Of a DNA stretch of 64,000 nucleotides, positions 36,229 through 44,216 are shown piece after piece. Below the pieces are notes generated by a model, which had not been told where the DNA came from, ran no database searches, and saw only the letters and a program-made list of their open reading frames with translations. The position numbers and the translations under genes were made by a program. Origin of the DNA: Litorihabitans aurantiacus (GTDB lineage: Bacteria; Actinomycetota; Actinomycetes; Actinomycetales; Beutenbergiaceae); the NCBI RefSeq assembly GCF_030161595.1, contig NZ_BSUM01000001.1, positions 2,790,001-2,854,000 on the forward strand. The letters run 5' to 3'. The stretch's first letter is position 1, and each line of letters begins with the position of its first letter.

Positions 36229-36999
36229 TCACGCCGTCGGGATTAGGCCTTCGGCAGCAGCAACGCCAGGGGGCAGCAGTCGAATGGTTCGCGTCACCGT
36301 GTCGTATTCAATGAAGCGACTCTTGTGCAGTTGCTTCAGGACGTCTTTGCGAAAGGACGGAAGTCCGGGGTGTTCAAGCCAGCGGACCAAATCAGCTTCT
36401 TGCACGTCACCGGGCTCAGTCAACAAGAGCAAGAGGGTCTGCTGCTTCCAAGTGAGGCCCTTCCGCAATACCCGCTTCTTGTCCTCGTGCGCCCAGACCC
36501 ACGCGACCTCGCGCTGAACTAGGCAATCCACAACAGCGGTCGCCTCTTCCGTCGTCAGGGCGTGAAGCAACCGTACAAGCTCCGCGACGAGCCACTTGGC
36601 CTTGTAGAGCACGACAGTTGCGTCCATGTGGTTCGGGTCGACATCGGCGCCAGCATGGCCCACCCCTCGGTTGCTCCGAACATCATATAGCCCGATCATC
36701 ATCCGCGGGATCAGGATGCGCGCCGAGCGGCTATTCGGAACCTGCTGGTAGGCGCTCTCCATCTCCCAGCATTTGTTCGGGAACCGGCTCGGCTTCTCGG
36801 CGCGCGCGGGATAGGCGCCTCCTTCTAGCCATCCCTTGCAGATGGTGTAGACGGCCTCACACAATTTGCCACCATTAAGCTCCGATGGCTCCCAGCGATG
36901 CTCCCGATAGTTTTTAACGATTTCGTTGAACGCGTTCAGCAGATCATCGCGGAGCGTGCTAGGCAGAACGGCCAGCGCGCCCTCCGGCGCTAACGCCAC
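36229..36999 (-). CDS. Putative abortive-infection-like protein (Abi-C-type C-terminal region)
   Basis: 256 residues, GTG 36999, one base after the stop of the upstream gene. The N-terminal third (LPSTLRDDLLNAFNEIVKNY) is helical. The middle holds ARILIPRMMIGLYDVRSNRG followed by VGHAGADVDPNHMDATVV. That RN-G-GH pattern is seen in Abi-C/HEPN-like abortive infection domains, where R.N..H residues are active-site candidates. The C-terminal ~70 residues look like a winged helix (VRWLEHPGLPSFRKDVLKQL). Codon use is less GC-biased than in the neighbours. I infer a phage-defence or toxin-type role; no homology search could be run. Confidence 0.65.
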   Translation of the reverse strand: MALAPEGALAVLPSTLRDDLLNAFNEIVKNYREHRWEPSELNGGKLCEAVYTICKGWLEGGAYPARAEKPSRFPNKCWEMESAYQQVPNSRSARILIPRMMIGLYDVRSNRGVGHAGADVDPNHMDATVVLYKAKWLVAELVRLLHALTTEEATAVVDCLVQREVAWVWAHEDKKRVLRKGLTWKQQTLLLLLTEPGDVQEADLVRWLEHPGLPSFRKDVLKQLHKSRFIEYDTVTRTIRLLPPGVAAAEGLIPTA

Positions 37000-37000
37000 G

Positions 37001-37537
37001 TCAGGAGCCGTCCTCGCCGCCCAGCATGCCCTGAACGTACCTAAGGCCCTCGTGGGTCACCTTATAGGTCTTGTTCGCCTGGCGACTATTGCCAGACTTC
37101 TTCAACTGGATCACTCGTTGCGGCTTCTTACGCATATTACTGCTCAATGCGTCGGTGATGTTGGGGATCGAGTGCCCTAGGTTCTTGAGCTCAGCATTGA
37201 GGAGGCGCGAGGCCCACGACTCGCGAGCCTCGTGCACCTGCACCCAATAGGCAGCGACAAGCGCCCTGTCCTCGTTGGTCTTCGGCGAGGCAGCAGCGAA
37301 CAACTCTGCGAAGTGCTGATAGTTGGGCGCCTCTTCAGCGATCTCGACATCGGTCACTTCTGGAGCAGCAGCCTCGCTGTCGACCGCCGCACTCCCGCCT
37401 ACCCGTCGAATGGCAGGCGACATGGCCACGTCGTACCTGTCGGCCGCCCATCGCAGAACACGGGCACGCGCGTCCTCCTCCAAGTCCGTGAGTGCCGTTG
37501 CAACTGCCGACATAGCCTCGATCTCGGGGTCGCCCAT
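37001..37537 (-). CDS. Hypothetical winged-helix-like protein paired with the Abi-like gene
   Basis: 178 residues from ATG 37537, chosen because GGGAGG lies just upstream. A longer in-frame start (37669) gives an unlikely N-terminus. The N-terminal part MSAVATALTDLEEDARARVL resembles a short helical region found in many phage and island proteins. The C-terminal ~100 residues (FAELFAAASPKTNEDRALVA, then LNAELKNLGHSIPNITDALS and KTYKVTHEGLRYVQGML) look like a DNA-binding winged helix. It is cotranscribed with the Abi-like gene and might sense, regulate or neutralise it. Confidence 0.65.
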   Translation of the reverse strand: MGDPEIEAMSAVATALTDLEEDARARVLRWAADRYDVAMSPAIRRVGGSAAVDSEAAAPEVTDVEIAEEAPNYQHFAELFAAASPKTNEDRALVAAYWVQVHEARESWASRLLNAELKNLGHSIPNITDALSSNMRKKPQRVIQLKKSGNSRQANKTYKVTHEGLRYVQGMLGGEDGS

Positions 37538-37802
37538 GGTTCCTCCCACTGGTTCATGCGCATCAAGAACATTGCCAATGCTACCACCAGTGCCGAGCAT
37601 CGTGTTCGATCGACTCACTGCCGTGTCCTCGATCGAGCGAACGATGTCCGCAGAGAAGGCAGCGCCCACCTGTGCAACTCCGTCCGTCGGGCTGCGGCCG
37701 CGATACCCAACGACTAACGGTGTGACGAGAACCAGCGATGGCGGTAGCGCGCGGCAGCCAACGCACTCAGCGCGACCAGAAACATCACCACTCGGGCGGC
37801 AC

Positions 37803-37838
37803 GGCGGTGCTCACATAGGAGGCGGTGCTCACATAGGA
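37803..37838. repeat. Perfect tandem 18-bp repeat at the island's right edge
   Basis: GGCGGTGCTCACATAGGA is present twice without a gap (37803-37820 and 37821-37838). It lies exactly where recognisable MFS coding sequence begins, so it may be a junction scar. The stretch 37538-37802 otherwise holds no gene that I can support. Confidence 0.8.
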
Positions 37839-38401
37839 GTTGGCATAGGCGTCGCAACCGTGCTTCTGTCCGCCTCGACGGGCGTCCTCCTCGGAGTCCT
37901 GGTGGTGCACGCGTTGCAGACGCTGATGCGGCGGCCCAGCGGATACGGACTCCTGCTCGCCTTCTTCGAGGCAGGGAGCGTCATCGGAGCGCTGCTGATG
38001 CCTCGCCTGCGGGAGCGACTGGGGACCCGCCGGTCGCTCCAGACCTCCGCCGCGCTCGGCGCCCTCGCCACTCTCGGCCTGGCCGCGGCACGCGCCCCGG
38101 TGCCCGCTGCCGCCGCACTTGTTCTGCTCGGAGTGGCCACCATGACCTGGAACACCCTCGCCGTCACCCTCCGCCAGGAACTGACCCCCGCCACCTCCTG
38201 GGGCGTGTCACCAGTGCGTTCACGGTGCTCGGCGTCGGCGCTGCCCCCGTCGCCGCCCCGCTCGGCGGCCTGATCGCCTCGACCGCGACCACGTCGGTCG
38301 CGATCGCCGTCGCCGGAGTGCTGTGCGCGCTCGCGAGCGTCGCCCTCGTGCGCCTGCCCGACGTCGACAACGGCGGTCCATCCGTCCAGGACGGTGACTA
38401 A
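37839..38401 (+). pseudogene. MFS transporter, N-terminal half missing and frameshifted
   Basis: Only the last ~six helices of an MFS permease remain: GVATVLLSASTGVLLGVLVV, then LLLAFFEAGSVIGALLMPRL. The loop RERLGTRRSLQTSAALGAL and ALVLLGVATMTWNTLAVTLR follow. The frame slips near 38,200; after adding a base it reads RVTSAFTVLGVGAAPVAAPL to the stop at 38401. The 5' half is absent, apparently removed when the lower-GC patch arrived. Unlike the other frameshifted genes, this one is truly truncated. Confidence 0.8.
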
Positions 38402-38523
38402 CGCGGCCGGAACTGGCCGCCGTGTGAGCGTCCCGCGCACCTCTCGTGAAACTCGCCGGGCCGCAGCCGTCCCGCACGCGCCCCGTCGTACGTTCGGAGC
38501 TCACCCACACGAGGAGCAGCCCC

Positions 38524-39255
38524 ATGAGCGCCGACGCCTACGACGCCTTCGCCGTCGAGTACGACCGGGAGAACTCCCGCAGCCTGCTGAACTCCTACTA
38601 CTCGCGGCCCGCCACGCTGGACCTCCTGGGCGACGTCGCCGGCCGCCGCATCCTCGACGCCGGCTGCGGTTCGGGCCCGCTGGCGGCGGAGCTCGTCGCC
38701 CGCGGTGCCGACGTCGTCGGGTTCGACGGCAGCCCGGCCATGATCGCGATCGCCCGCGATCGACTCGGCGACGCCGTGCCGCTCACGGTCCACGACCTCG
38801 CGCAACCGCTGCCCTACGAGGACGAGACGTTCGACGACGTCGTGGCCTCCCTCGTGCTGCACTACCTCGAGGACTGGTCCGCTCTTCTGGCGGAGATCCG
38901 GCGGGTGCTCAAGCCCGGCGGTCGGCTCGTCGCGAGCGTCAACCACCCGTTCGTGCGCCAGTACAACGCCATGGAGGAGAACTACTTCGCCACCTACCGC
39001 TACGGCGAGGAGGTGGAGCTCGCCGGTCGCACGACCACCCTGACCTTCTGGCACCGCCCGCTGCAGGACGTCATCCGGGCGTTCGTCGACGCCGACCTCG
39101 ACCTGCGCGTGGTCGGCGAGCCCCCGCCGTCGCCCGACACCCCGGCCGATCTGCTGCCGCCCCGCATCGCCAGCGGTGAGCGGAGCGCGTTCCTGTGCTT
39201 CCTCTTCCTCCGCGCGGACAAGCCGGGGCCGGGCTCAGGACCCGTCGCGGGGTGA
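38524..39255 (+). CDS. SAM-dependent class I methyltransferase
   Basis: 243 residues from ATG 38524 with GAGGAG upstream. Motif I is RILDAGCGSGPLAAEL, followed by GADVVGFDGSPAMIAIA and FDDVVASLVLHYLEDW (motif IV), then VLKPGGRLVASVNHP. This is the Methyltransf_11/25 type common for small-molecule methylation. The substrate is unknown. The 3' end overlaps the convergent small membrane protein by 21 bp. The normal GC bias marks the return to core chromosome. Confidence 0.88.
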   Translation: MSADAYDAFAVEYDRENSRSLLNSYYSRPATLDLLGDVAGRRILDAGCGSGPLAAELVARGADVVGFDGSPAMIAIARDRLGDAVPLTVHDLAQPLPYEDETFDDVVASLVLHYLEDWSALLAEIRRVLKPGGRLVASVNHPFVRQYNAMEENYFATYRYGEEVELAGRTTTLTFWHRPLQDVIRAFVDADLDLRVVGEPPPSPDTPADLLPPRIASGERSAFLCFLFLRADKPGPGSGPVAG

Positions 39256-39567
39256 GCGCTCCGGCGAGGGCGCGGGCTCCTGGTCGATGCGGACCCAGAT
39301 CTGACCGCACAGCAGACCGATGGATCCCGCGACCGCCGCGATGACGATCGCCAGCGTGAACGACGTCGCCACGATGACGCCCGCCACGACGAAGAGGGAC
39401 ACCATGAATCCCAGCGCGTTCAGCAGCAGCGAGAACTTGCTCGACCACCGCTGCATGCGTCGCGACCGGGCCGTCGCACCGCCGACGGGCATGCGACGGT
39501 CGAGGAAGAGCGCGATGAGGAGCAGCGGCACCACCTGGAGGGCGCCTTCGTACACGAGGGTGGTCAC
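39235..39567 (-). CDS. Small two- to three-helix membrane protein, unknown
   Basis: 110 residues from GTG 39567. Helices are visible at GALQVVPLLLIALFL, FSLLLNALGFMVSLFVVAGV and FTLAIVIAAVAGSIGLL, with a basic loop RRMQRWSSKF between the first two. The C-terminus is polar and Pro-rich. No known family is recognised. It ends inside the convergent methyltransferase gene. Confidence 0.7.
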   Translation of the reverse strand: MTTLVYEGALQVVPLLLIALFLDRRMPVGGATARSRRMQRWSSKFSLLLNALGFMVSLFVVAGVIVATSFTLAIVIAAVAGSIGLLCGQIWVRIDQEPAPSPERSPRDGS

Positions 39568-39633
39568 GGCGTCATTCTCCCCGGACTCGTGACGTTCCGC
39601 CCCGCGGGCCTGTCGCCCAGCCTCGAGCACCCC

Positions 39634-39639
39634 TAGGGT
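39634..39639 (+). promoter_or_regulatory. -10 box of a probable leaderless promoter
   Basis: TAGGGT ends 6 nt before the ATG at 39646, with no ribosome binding site between. Confidence 0.5.
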
Positions 39640-39645
39640 CTGCGC

Positions 39646-40206
39646 ATGGGACGCATCGTCATCGAGCAGATCATCACCGCCGACGGGTTCGTGCAGGACT
39701 CGGAGGGAGGGATGAAGTTCATGGACGCCGCGCCGATCGACAGCGCCGACTCCGACCAGCTCGAGATGCTCGAGCGCGTCGGTGCGATCGTGCTCGGGCG
39801 CAGGACGTACGAGATGTTCGCCGGCTACTGGCCCACGGTCGACCCGGCGGACGAGCCCGTGGCGGCGCCGATCAACTCGCTCCCCAAGCACGTCGTCAGC
39901 CGCACGCTCGAGGTCGCTCCCTGGGGTCGGCACGAGGCGGCGATCCTCGAGCGCGCAGGGGCCGTGGCGACGCTCGAACGACTGCGCACCGAGGTCGACG
40001 GCGACCTGCTCGTGTGGGGCAGCCTGCAGCTCACGGATGCGCTGTTTCGCGCCGGTCTCGTCGACGTGCTGCGCCTGCGCCAGGTCCCCAGCCTGATCGG
40101 GGACGGGCGTGGACCGACCCCCTCCGATCTCGACCAGACCGTCATCACGCAGGTCGCGAGCCACGTGGGGAGCAACTGGGTGACCACCGAGTACGCCGTC
40201 CGCTGA
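39646..40206 (+). CDS. Dihydrofolate reductase / RibD C-terminal domain family protein
   Basis: 186 residues. The fold is shown by VIEQIITADGFVQDSEGG at the N-terminus, IVLGRRTYEMFAGYWP in the middle, LLVWGSLQLTDALFRAGL (NADPH-binding Gly) and LRLRQVPSLIGDGRG. This is the YyaP/YwjB-type RibD_C family. It is probably an NADPH-dependent reductase, but the substrate is unknown and it is not the housekeeping folA product. The start follows TAGGGT by 6 nt. Confidence 0.88.
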   Translation: MGRIVIEQIITADGFVQDSEGGMKFMDAAPIDSADSDQLEMLERVGAIVLGRRTYEMFAGYWPTVDPADEPVAAPINSLPKHVVSRTLEVAPWGRHEAAILERAGAVATLERLRTEVDGDLLVWGSLQLTDALFRAGLVDVLRLRQVPSLIGDGRGPTPSDLDQTVITQVASHVGSNWVTTEYAVR

Positions 40207-40218
40207 GCGGTTGCCGGC

Positions 40219-41250
40219 TCAGGCCGCGGCGCCCTCGCCCCGGCCGCGGCGGGCGCGCCGCACCCCGATCACGACGGCGACCGCCACCACCAGCGCCACG
40301 AGCACCAGCGCCGACCACGGCACGACCACGATCGAGGCGCCCACGACCGCCGGATCCGCGACGCTGCCGTCGACGCCCGTCGTGGTGACCGTCAGGTCCA
40401 CGTCGACCGGTCCGAGGAGCCACGCGTCTCCGACGTCGAACGCCACCGGCACGGCGCTGCCCGGCATCACCTCGACGGGCTCGGCCGTGCGCGTCACGCT
40501 GCCGGTCGGCGAGGAGGCCACGAGCCCCGCGGCCACGACCGCCCGGACGTCGCCGGTGTTCGTCACCGTCGCCGTCACGGTGCCCGACGGCGTCCCCCAC
40601 GGCACGGGCGAGGGCGACAGGGAGGTGACGACGTCGCTCGCCGCCACCGTCAGCGTCGTCTCACCCGCCACGCGCACGTGGATGCGCGAGCCGAGGCGCC
40701 GGTCGAGCCGGACATCGCCGTCGGCCGCCTGGACGAACGACGTCACGATGCCGCCGGGGTGGTCGCCGGGTGCGGCGTCCGCGGGCACGGTCAGCGTGAA
40801 CGGCACCTCGACCGACTGCGCGCCCTCGAGCGTCAGGGTCGGCGCGGGCGAGGTGACCCAGGTGCCGAGGTCGGTGGACGGCTCGCCGTCGGGCAGCAGG
40901 TCGAGGTGGCCCGACGCCGTCGTGAACGCGTCCGCGGCGTAGACCTGCAGCTCGAGCGGTGTCGCGCCGAGGTTCGTGACCACGAGGGCGTCCTCGACGA
41001 CGTCACCCGGCGCCAGCTCGTAGGCGAAGTTCGGGCGGCCCGCGCCGAGGTCGTTGTCGGCGGGGCGCACGCTCCAGGTGAGGTCGCCGGTGGCGGGCGC
41101 AGCCGCCGCGTCGGGGCCCGACGGCGCAGCGAGCGCGAGCGGCGCCGTCGCCGACGCCAGGGTCACGACCGCGACGGCGAGCGCGCGCAGCGCCACCCGC
41201 ACGGGTGAAGCGCCGGGACGCGGGGCGCGGCGGGACGGGACGGCGGTCAT
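40219..41250 (-). CDS. DUF916-type WxL-interacting cell-wall protein
   Basis: 343 residues, ATG 41250 with GGAGG upstream. A signal peptide (LRALAVAVVTLASATAPLALA) leads to a mature domain beginning LTWSVRPADNDLGAGRPNFA. It continues with APGDVVEDALVVTNLGATPL, like the DUF916 (WxL protein peptidoglycan-binding) domain, and then a second Ig-like part. A C-terminal helix (WSALVLVALVVAVAVVIGV) and RRARR tail anchor it in the membrane. The gene just upstream encodes a protein ending in a WxL-like domain, its expected partner. This is the last gene of the hmuT-led cluster. Confidence 0.82.
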   Translation of the reverse strand: MTAVPSRRAPRPGASPVRVALRALAVAVVTLASATAPLALAAPSGPDAAAAPATGDLTWSVRPADNDLGAGRPNFAYELAPGDVVEDALVVTNLGATPLELQVYAADAFTTASGHLDLLPDGEPSTDLGTWVTSPAPTLTLEGAQSVEVPFTLTVPADAAPGDHPGGIVTSFVQAADGDVRLDRRLGSRIHVRVAGETTLTVAASDVVTSLSPSPVPWGTPSGTVTATVTNTGDVRAVVAAGLVASSPTGSVTRTAEPVEVMPGSAVPVAFDVGDAWLLGPVDVDLTVTTTGVDGSVADPAVVGASIVVVPWSALVLVALVVAVAVVIGVRRARRGRGEGAAA

Positions 41251-41262
41251 CGCGATCCTCCG

Positions 41263-41292
41263 GTGACGGGACGTGACGGGACGTAACGGGAC
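41263..41292. repeat. Three 10-bp tandem repeats upstream of the DUF916 gene
   Basis: GTGACGGGAC, GTGACGGGAC and GTAACGGGAC follow each other, 13 bp before the DUF916 start. A 10-bp period puts each unit on the same DNA face. Confidence 0.6.
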
Positions 41293-41299
41293 GGACGGA

Positions 41300-41337
41300 G
41301 CCCGGGCCGCGCCGTCGTGCGACGACGCGACCCGGGC
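41300..41337 (-). terminator. Imperfect hairpin after the HtaA-WxL gene
   Basis: GCCCGGG at 41300 pairs with CCCGGGC at 41331-41337, with further inner pairing (CGTCGT/ACGACG). It lies 13 bp past the stop and would attenuate transcription into the DUF916 gene. Confidence 0.5.
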
Positions 41338-41349
41338 ACCGGCGGTGGA

Positions 41350-42750
41350 TCAGCCCAGCGCGGTCAGCGTGAGCGTGGAGGTGTACGCGCCGGCTGCGGT
41401 GCCGGTCGGGGCCAGCAGCGTCAGCGCCGTCGCGACCTCCGCCTGGCCCGCACCCGTCGCCGAGGCGAGCGTGCGCTGCTCCGACAGGCCCGCACCGGAC
41501 CCGGCCGAGACAGCGGGGCCGGCCTGCAGCCCTGCCGCGGTTCCGGTCGCCGCGGGTGCCCAGCCGAGCGCCGAGGCGGAGAACGAGCTGGCGGCGGAGG
41601 CGAAGTCGCTCGCCCGGCCGCTGAGGGACCAGCCGGCGCCGTCGGTGCGCGTGTCGCTCACCGTGATCGCGTGCAGCGACCCGGTGGCCGAGAACCCGGC
41701 GTCGCTCGCGCTCGCGCGGCCGAGGCTGACGGCGGACGTGCCGTTGATCGTCCAGGAGAGCGCACCGGGCTCGGGCTCCGGCTCCGGGTCGGTGACGACG
41801 GGGACCTCGACCTCGATCGGCACCTCGCCGTCGCCCGGCTCCGGCTCCGGCTCCGGCTCGGGGGTCGTGGCGATCTCCCACGCGACGTCGATCGGCTTGG
41901 CGGGCTTCTTCGGGTCGGCCGCGCCGCCCGAGGAGTACCAGTAGGCGGCCTGGCCGGTCTTGCCGTTGAAGTCGACGAACGACTGCGGGAACGCGCCCCA
42001 CGCGCTGCCGGTGCGGACCTGGTTGACGCCCTCGCCCGACACCTCGACGCCGGCGTAGTCCGGCGTGACCGTGAGGCCCTGGGCCGTCACCTCGACGCCG
42101 CTGAGGTCGGCCAGCACGATCTCCTCGGGGGCCAGCGGCACCCACTGGGACATGTCCTCCATGGAGGTGCCGTAGCCCGAGGCGGTCCCGGTCAGCGTGC
42201 CCGTGCCGTCGGCGGCGACGGTGAGCTCGGGGTCGCTGACGCTCCAGTAGGTGAGGCCGCCGTAGAAGACGATCGTGAGGTCGCCCTCCCACGCGATCTG
42301 CGCGGTGCCGGCCTCGACGTCGACCTGCCCCGTGCCGGCGGCGAAGACGGCGCGGTTGGCGGTGGTACTGCCGGGCTGCGGCGTGACGTTGCCGCTCCCG
42401 GAAGGGTTCTGGCACTTGGTCGCCCACGTCGGCGCGACGTACCCGGCCGGCGAGTTCTTCTCGATCGAGACGTTGCCCTCGGAGGGCTTGTAGAAACCGT
42501 CCGCCTCGGTCCACAGGCGGGAGGAGCCCGTGTCGCCGGCCAGGCCGGCCGTGAGGAAGTTGCAGCCGCCGAAGTAGGCGCCGCCGCCGGACTCGTCGTT
42601 GAGGGCCCAGGTGAGGCTGACGCCGTCGACGGACGACGGTGCCGCGGAGGCCGGCGCGGCGAGGGCGAGCGCGGAGCCGGACGCGAGCGCCGCCGTCGCG
42701 ACACCGGCACCGATCCGGCGCAGCACCGGCAAGGCGTGGAGGGATCTCAT
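41350..42750 (-). CDS. HtaA-type haem-binding surface protein with C-terminal WxL domain
   Basis: 466 residues, ATG 42750 with AAGGAG upstream. The signal peptide ends LAAPASAAP. The HtaA-like domain (~residues 42-310) has SLTWALNDESGGGAYFGGCN, DLTIVFYGGLTYWSVSDPEL, SGYGTSMEDMSQWVPLAPEE and SFVDFNGKTGQAAYWYSSGG. An acidic Pro-Glu linker (EPEPEPEPGDGEV) follows. The last ~135 residues resemble a WxL domain: ITVSDTRTDGAGWSLSGRAS carrying W-S-L, and a final GAYTSTLTLTAL. WxL domains bind peptidoglycan non-covalently, so haem binding would be displayed on the wall. Binding of haem itself is inferred from HtaA. Confidence 0.85.
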   Translation of the reverse strand: MRSLHALPVLRRIGAGVATAALASGSALALAAPASAAPSSVDGVSLTWALNDESGGGAYFGGCNFLTAGLAGDTGSSRLWTEADGFYKPSEGNVSIEKNSPAGYVAPTWATKCQNPSGSGNVTPQPGSTTANRAVFAAGTGQVDVEAGTAQIAWEGDLTIVFYGGLTYWSVSDPELTVAADGTGTLTGTASGYGTSMEDMSQWVPLAPEEIVLADLSGVEVTAQGLTVTPDYAGVEVSGEGVNQVRTGSAWGAFPQSFVDFNGKTGQAAYWYSSGGAADPKKPAKPIDVAWEIATTPEPEPEPEPGDGEVPIEVEVPVVTDPEPEPEPGALSWTINGTSAVSLGRASASDAGFSATGSLHAITVSDTRTDGAGWSLSGRASDFASAASSFSASALGWAPAATGTAAGLQAGPAVSAGSGAGLSEQRTLASATGAGQAEVATALTLLAPTGTAAGAYTSTLTLTALG

Positions 42751-42824
42751 CGGGTGGTTCTCCTTCGTGGTGTGGTGGCGCCCCGGACGGGACGCCGCTG
42801 GGTGGACGAGCGCGGGGCGGGTGG

Positions 42825-44216
42825 TCAGGTGGCGCGGGACCACGGGAGGACGAACCACCCGCGCGGGAAGCCGACGACGGCGAGCGAGCCGAGGCCGAAC
42901 ACCCCGGTGAGCGCGAGCGCCAGCCGCTCCGCCGGGTCGACGCCGGCGGGCGCACCGCCCGGGATGAGGGCGCGGTCGGGCAGCGCAGTCTCGGCCGGGA
43001 GCACCTGCGGCAGCGCGAGCGGCACGCCGTCGGCCGCCGCGACCACGGGGGTGGGCGCCACGGGCCCCGCCGGCGCCGCGCGGCCGCGGTTCGCGCCGTT
43101 CGCGGTGCCCGACGGCGACGACCCACCGCCGGCGGTACCCGCGCCGTCGCCGTCCGCGCCGATGCCGGCTCCCGCGCCGCCGCCCGGCCCGGTCAGCGAC
43201 GGCAACCCGCCGCCGGCCCCGCCGTCGGGCCGCACCGCGCCGGACGAACCCTCGCCGCTGTCGACCGGGTCGGCGGCGTCGTAGCTGACGTAGAGCGTGG
43301 TGGCGGGCTTCGCCGGATCGCGCAGACCGCCGGAGGAGTACCAGTAGGCCAGCTGCCCCGTCTGGGCCTGGAAGTCGACGAAGCTCTGCGGGAACGACCC
43401 GGCGCTGGGCGTGCCGGTGACCTGCGGCGTCGCGCCCGCGGGGAGGGTGACACCCACGCCGAGGTAGCGCGGCAGCGTCGAGAAGCCGGTCCGCGTGGCG
43501 GGGACGTCGGCGAGGTCGGCAAGCACGACGCGCGTGGCGGGCAGCGCCGTCCACCGGCTCATGTCCTCCATGTCGGTGCCGTACCCGCCGGCGGTCGCGC
43601 TGAGGGTGCCGCGGCCGCCCGAGATCTCCAGCACCGGGTCGGAGAACCACCAGTAGGTCAGGCCGCCGTAGAACACGACCGTCACGCCGCCGTCCCACTC
43701 GATGCGCACGTCGCCGCTGTCGGGATCGACGGTGCCGGTGCCGCCGTCGATCACGGCCTCGATGCCCGTACCGACGAACGAGCTGGAGCTGACGGGGCTG
43801 CCGGTCGGGTCGAGGCAGCGGTCGGCGAACGGGACGGCGCGGCGCTGCGTCAGGCCGCCGTCGGTCGCGTACGGCTTCTCGATGGTGACGGCGCCGTCCG
43901 TGGTCGCGTAGAAGCCGTCGGCCTCGCTCCACACCCGGCCGCCGCCCGTGTCCCCCACCTCGCCGGCGGACAGGAAGTTGCAGCCGCCGAAGAAGGCCCC
44001 GGAACCGGCCTCGACGTTCAGACCCCAGCGCAGCTGGGCGTCCGTGATCGTCAGGGCCTCGGGGGGCGTCCCGGTGGCGGGGATCTCGACCTGGAGGCGG
44101 ACGTCGGCGGCGGCCGGGGTCGCGAGCGCACCGATCGTCAGCGCGGCGGCGGCGGTCGCGGTCAGAAGGCCGGCGACGGCGGCGGCCCCGCGGGTCCGGT
44201 CCGGTCGACGGCTCAC
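42825..44216 (-). CDS. HtaA-type haem-binding surface protein, membrane anchored
   Basis: 463 residues. GTG 44216 overlaps the upstream stop (GTGA). The signal peptide (LLTATAAAALTIGALATPAAA) is followed by an HtaA-like domain paralogous to the next gene: LRWGLNVEAGSGAFFGGCNF, VTVVFYGGLTYWWFSDPVLE, GYGTDMEDMSRWTALPATRV and SFVDFQAQTGQLAYWYSSGG. A Gly/Pro/Ser-rich stalk and a C-terminal helix (LALALTGVFGLGSLAVVGFP) with a short basic end anchor it. Unlike its neighbour it has no WxL domain. It likely relays haem towards HmuT. Confidence 0.85.
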   Translation of the reverse strand: MSRRPDRTRGAAAVAGLLTATAAAALTIGALATPAAADVRLQVEIPATGTPPEALTITDAQLRWGLNVEAGSGAFFGGCNFLSAGEVGDTGGGRVWSEADGFYATTDGAVTIEKPYATDGGLTQRRAVPFADRCLDPTGSPVSSSSFVGTGIEAVIDGGTGTVDPDSGDVRIEWDGGVTVVFYGGLTYWWFSDPVLEISGGRGTLSATAGGYGTDMEDMSRWTALPATRVVLADLADVPATRTGFSTLPRYLGVGVTLPAGATPQVTGTPSAGSFPQSFVDFQAQTGQLAYWYSSGGLRDPAKPATTLYVSYDAADPVDSGEGSSGAVRPDGGAGGGLPSLTGPGGGAGAGIGADGDGAGTAGGGSSPSGTANGANRGRAAPAGPVAPTPVVAAADGVPLALPQVLPAETALPDRALIPGGAPAGVDPAERLALALTGVFGLGSLAVVGFPRGWFVLPWSRAT

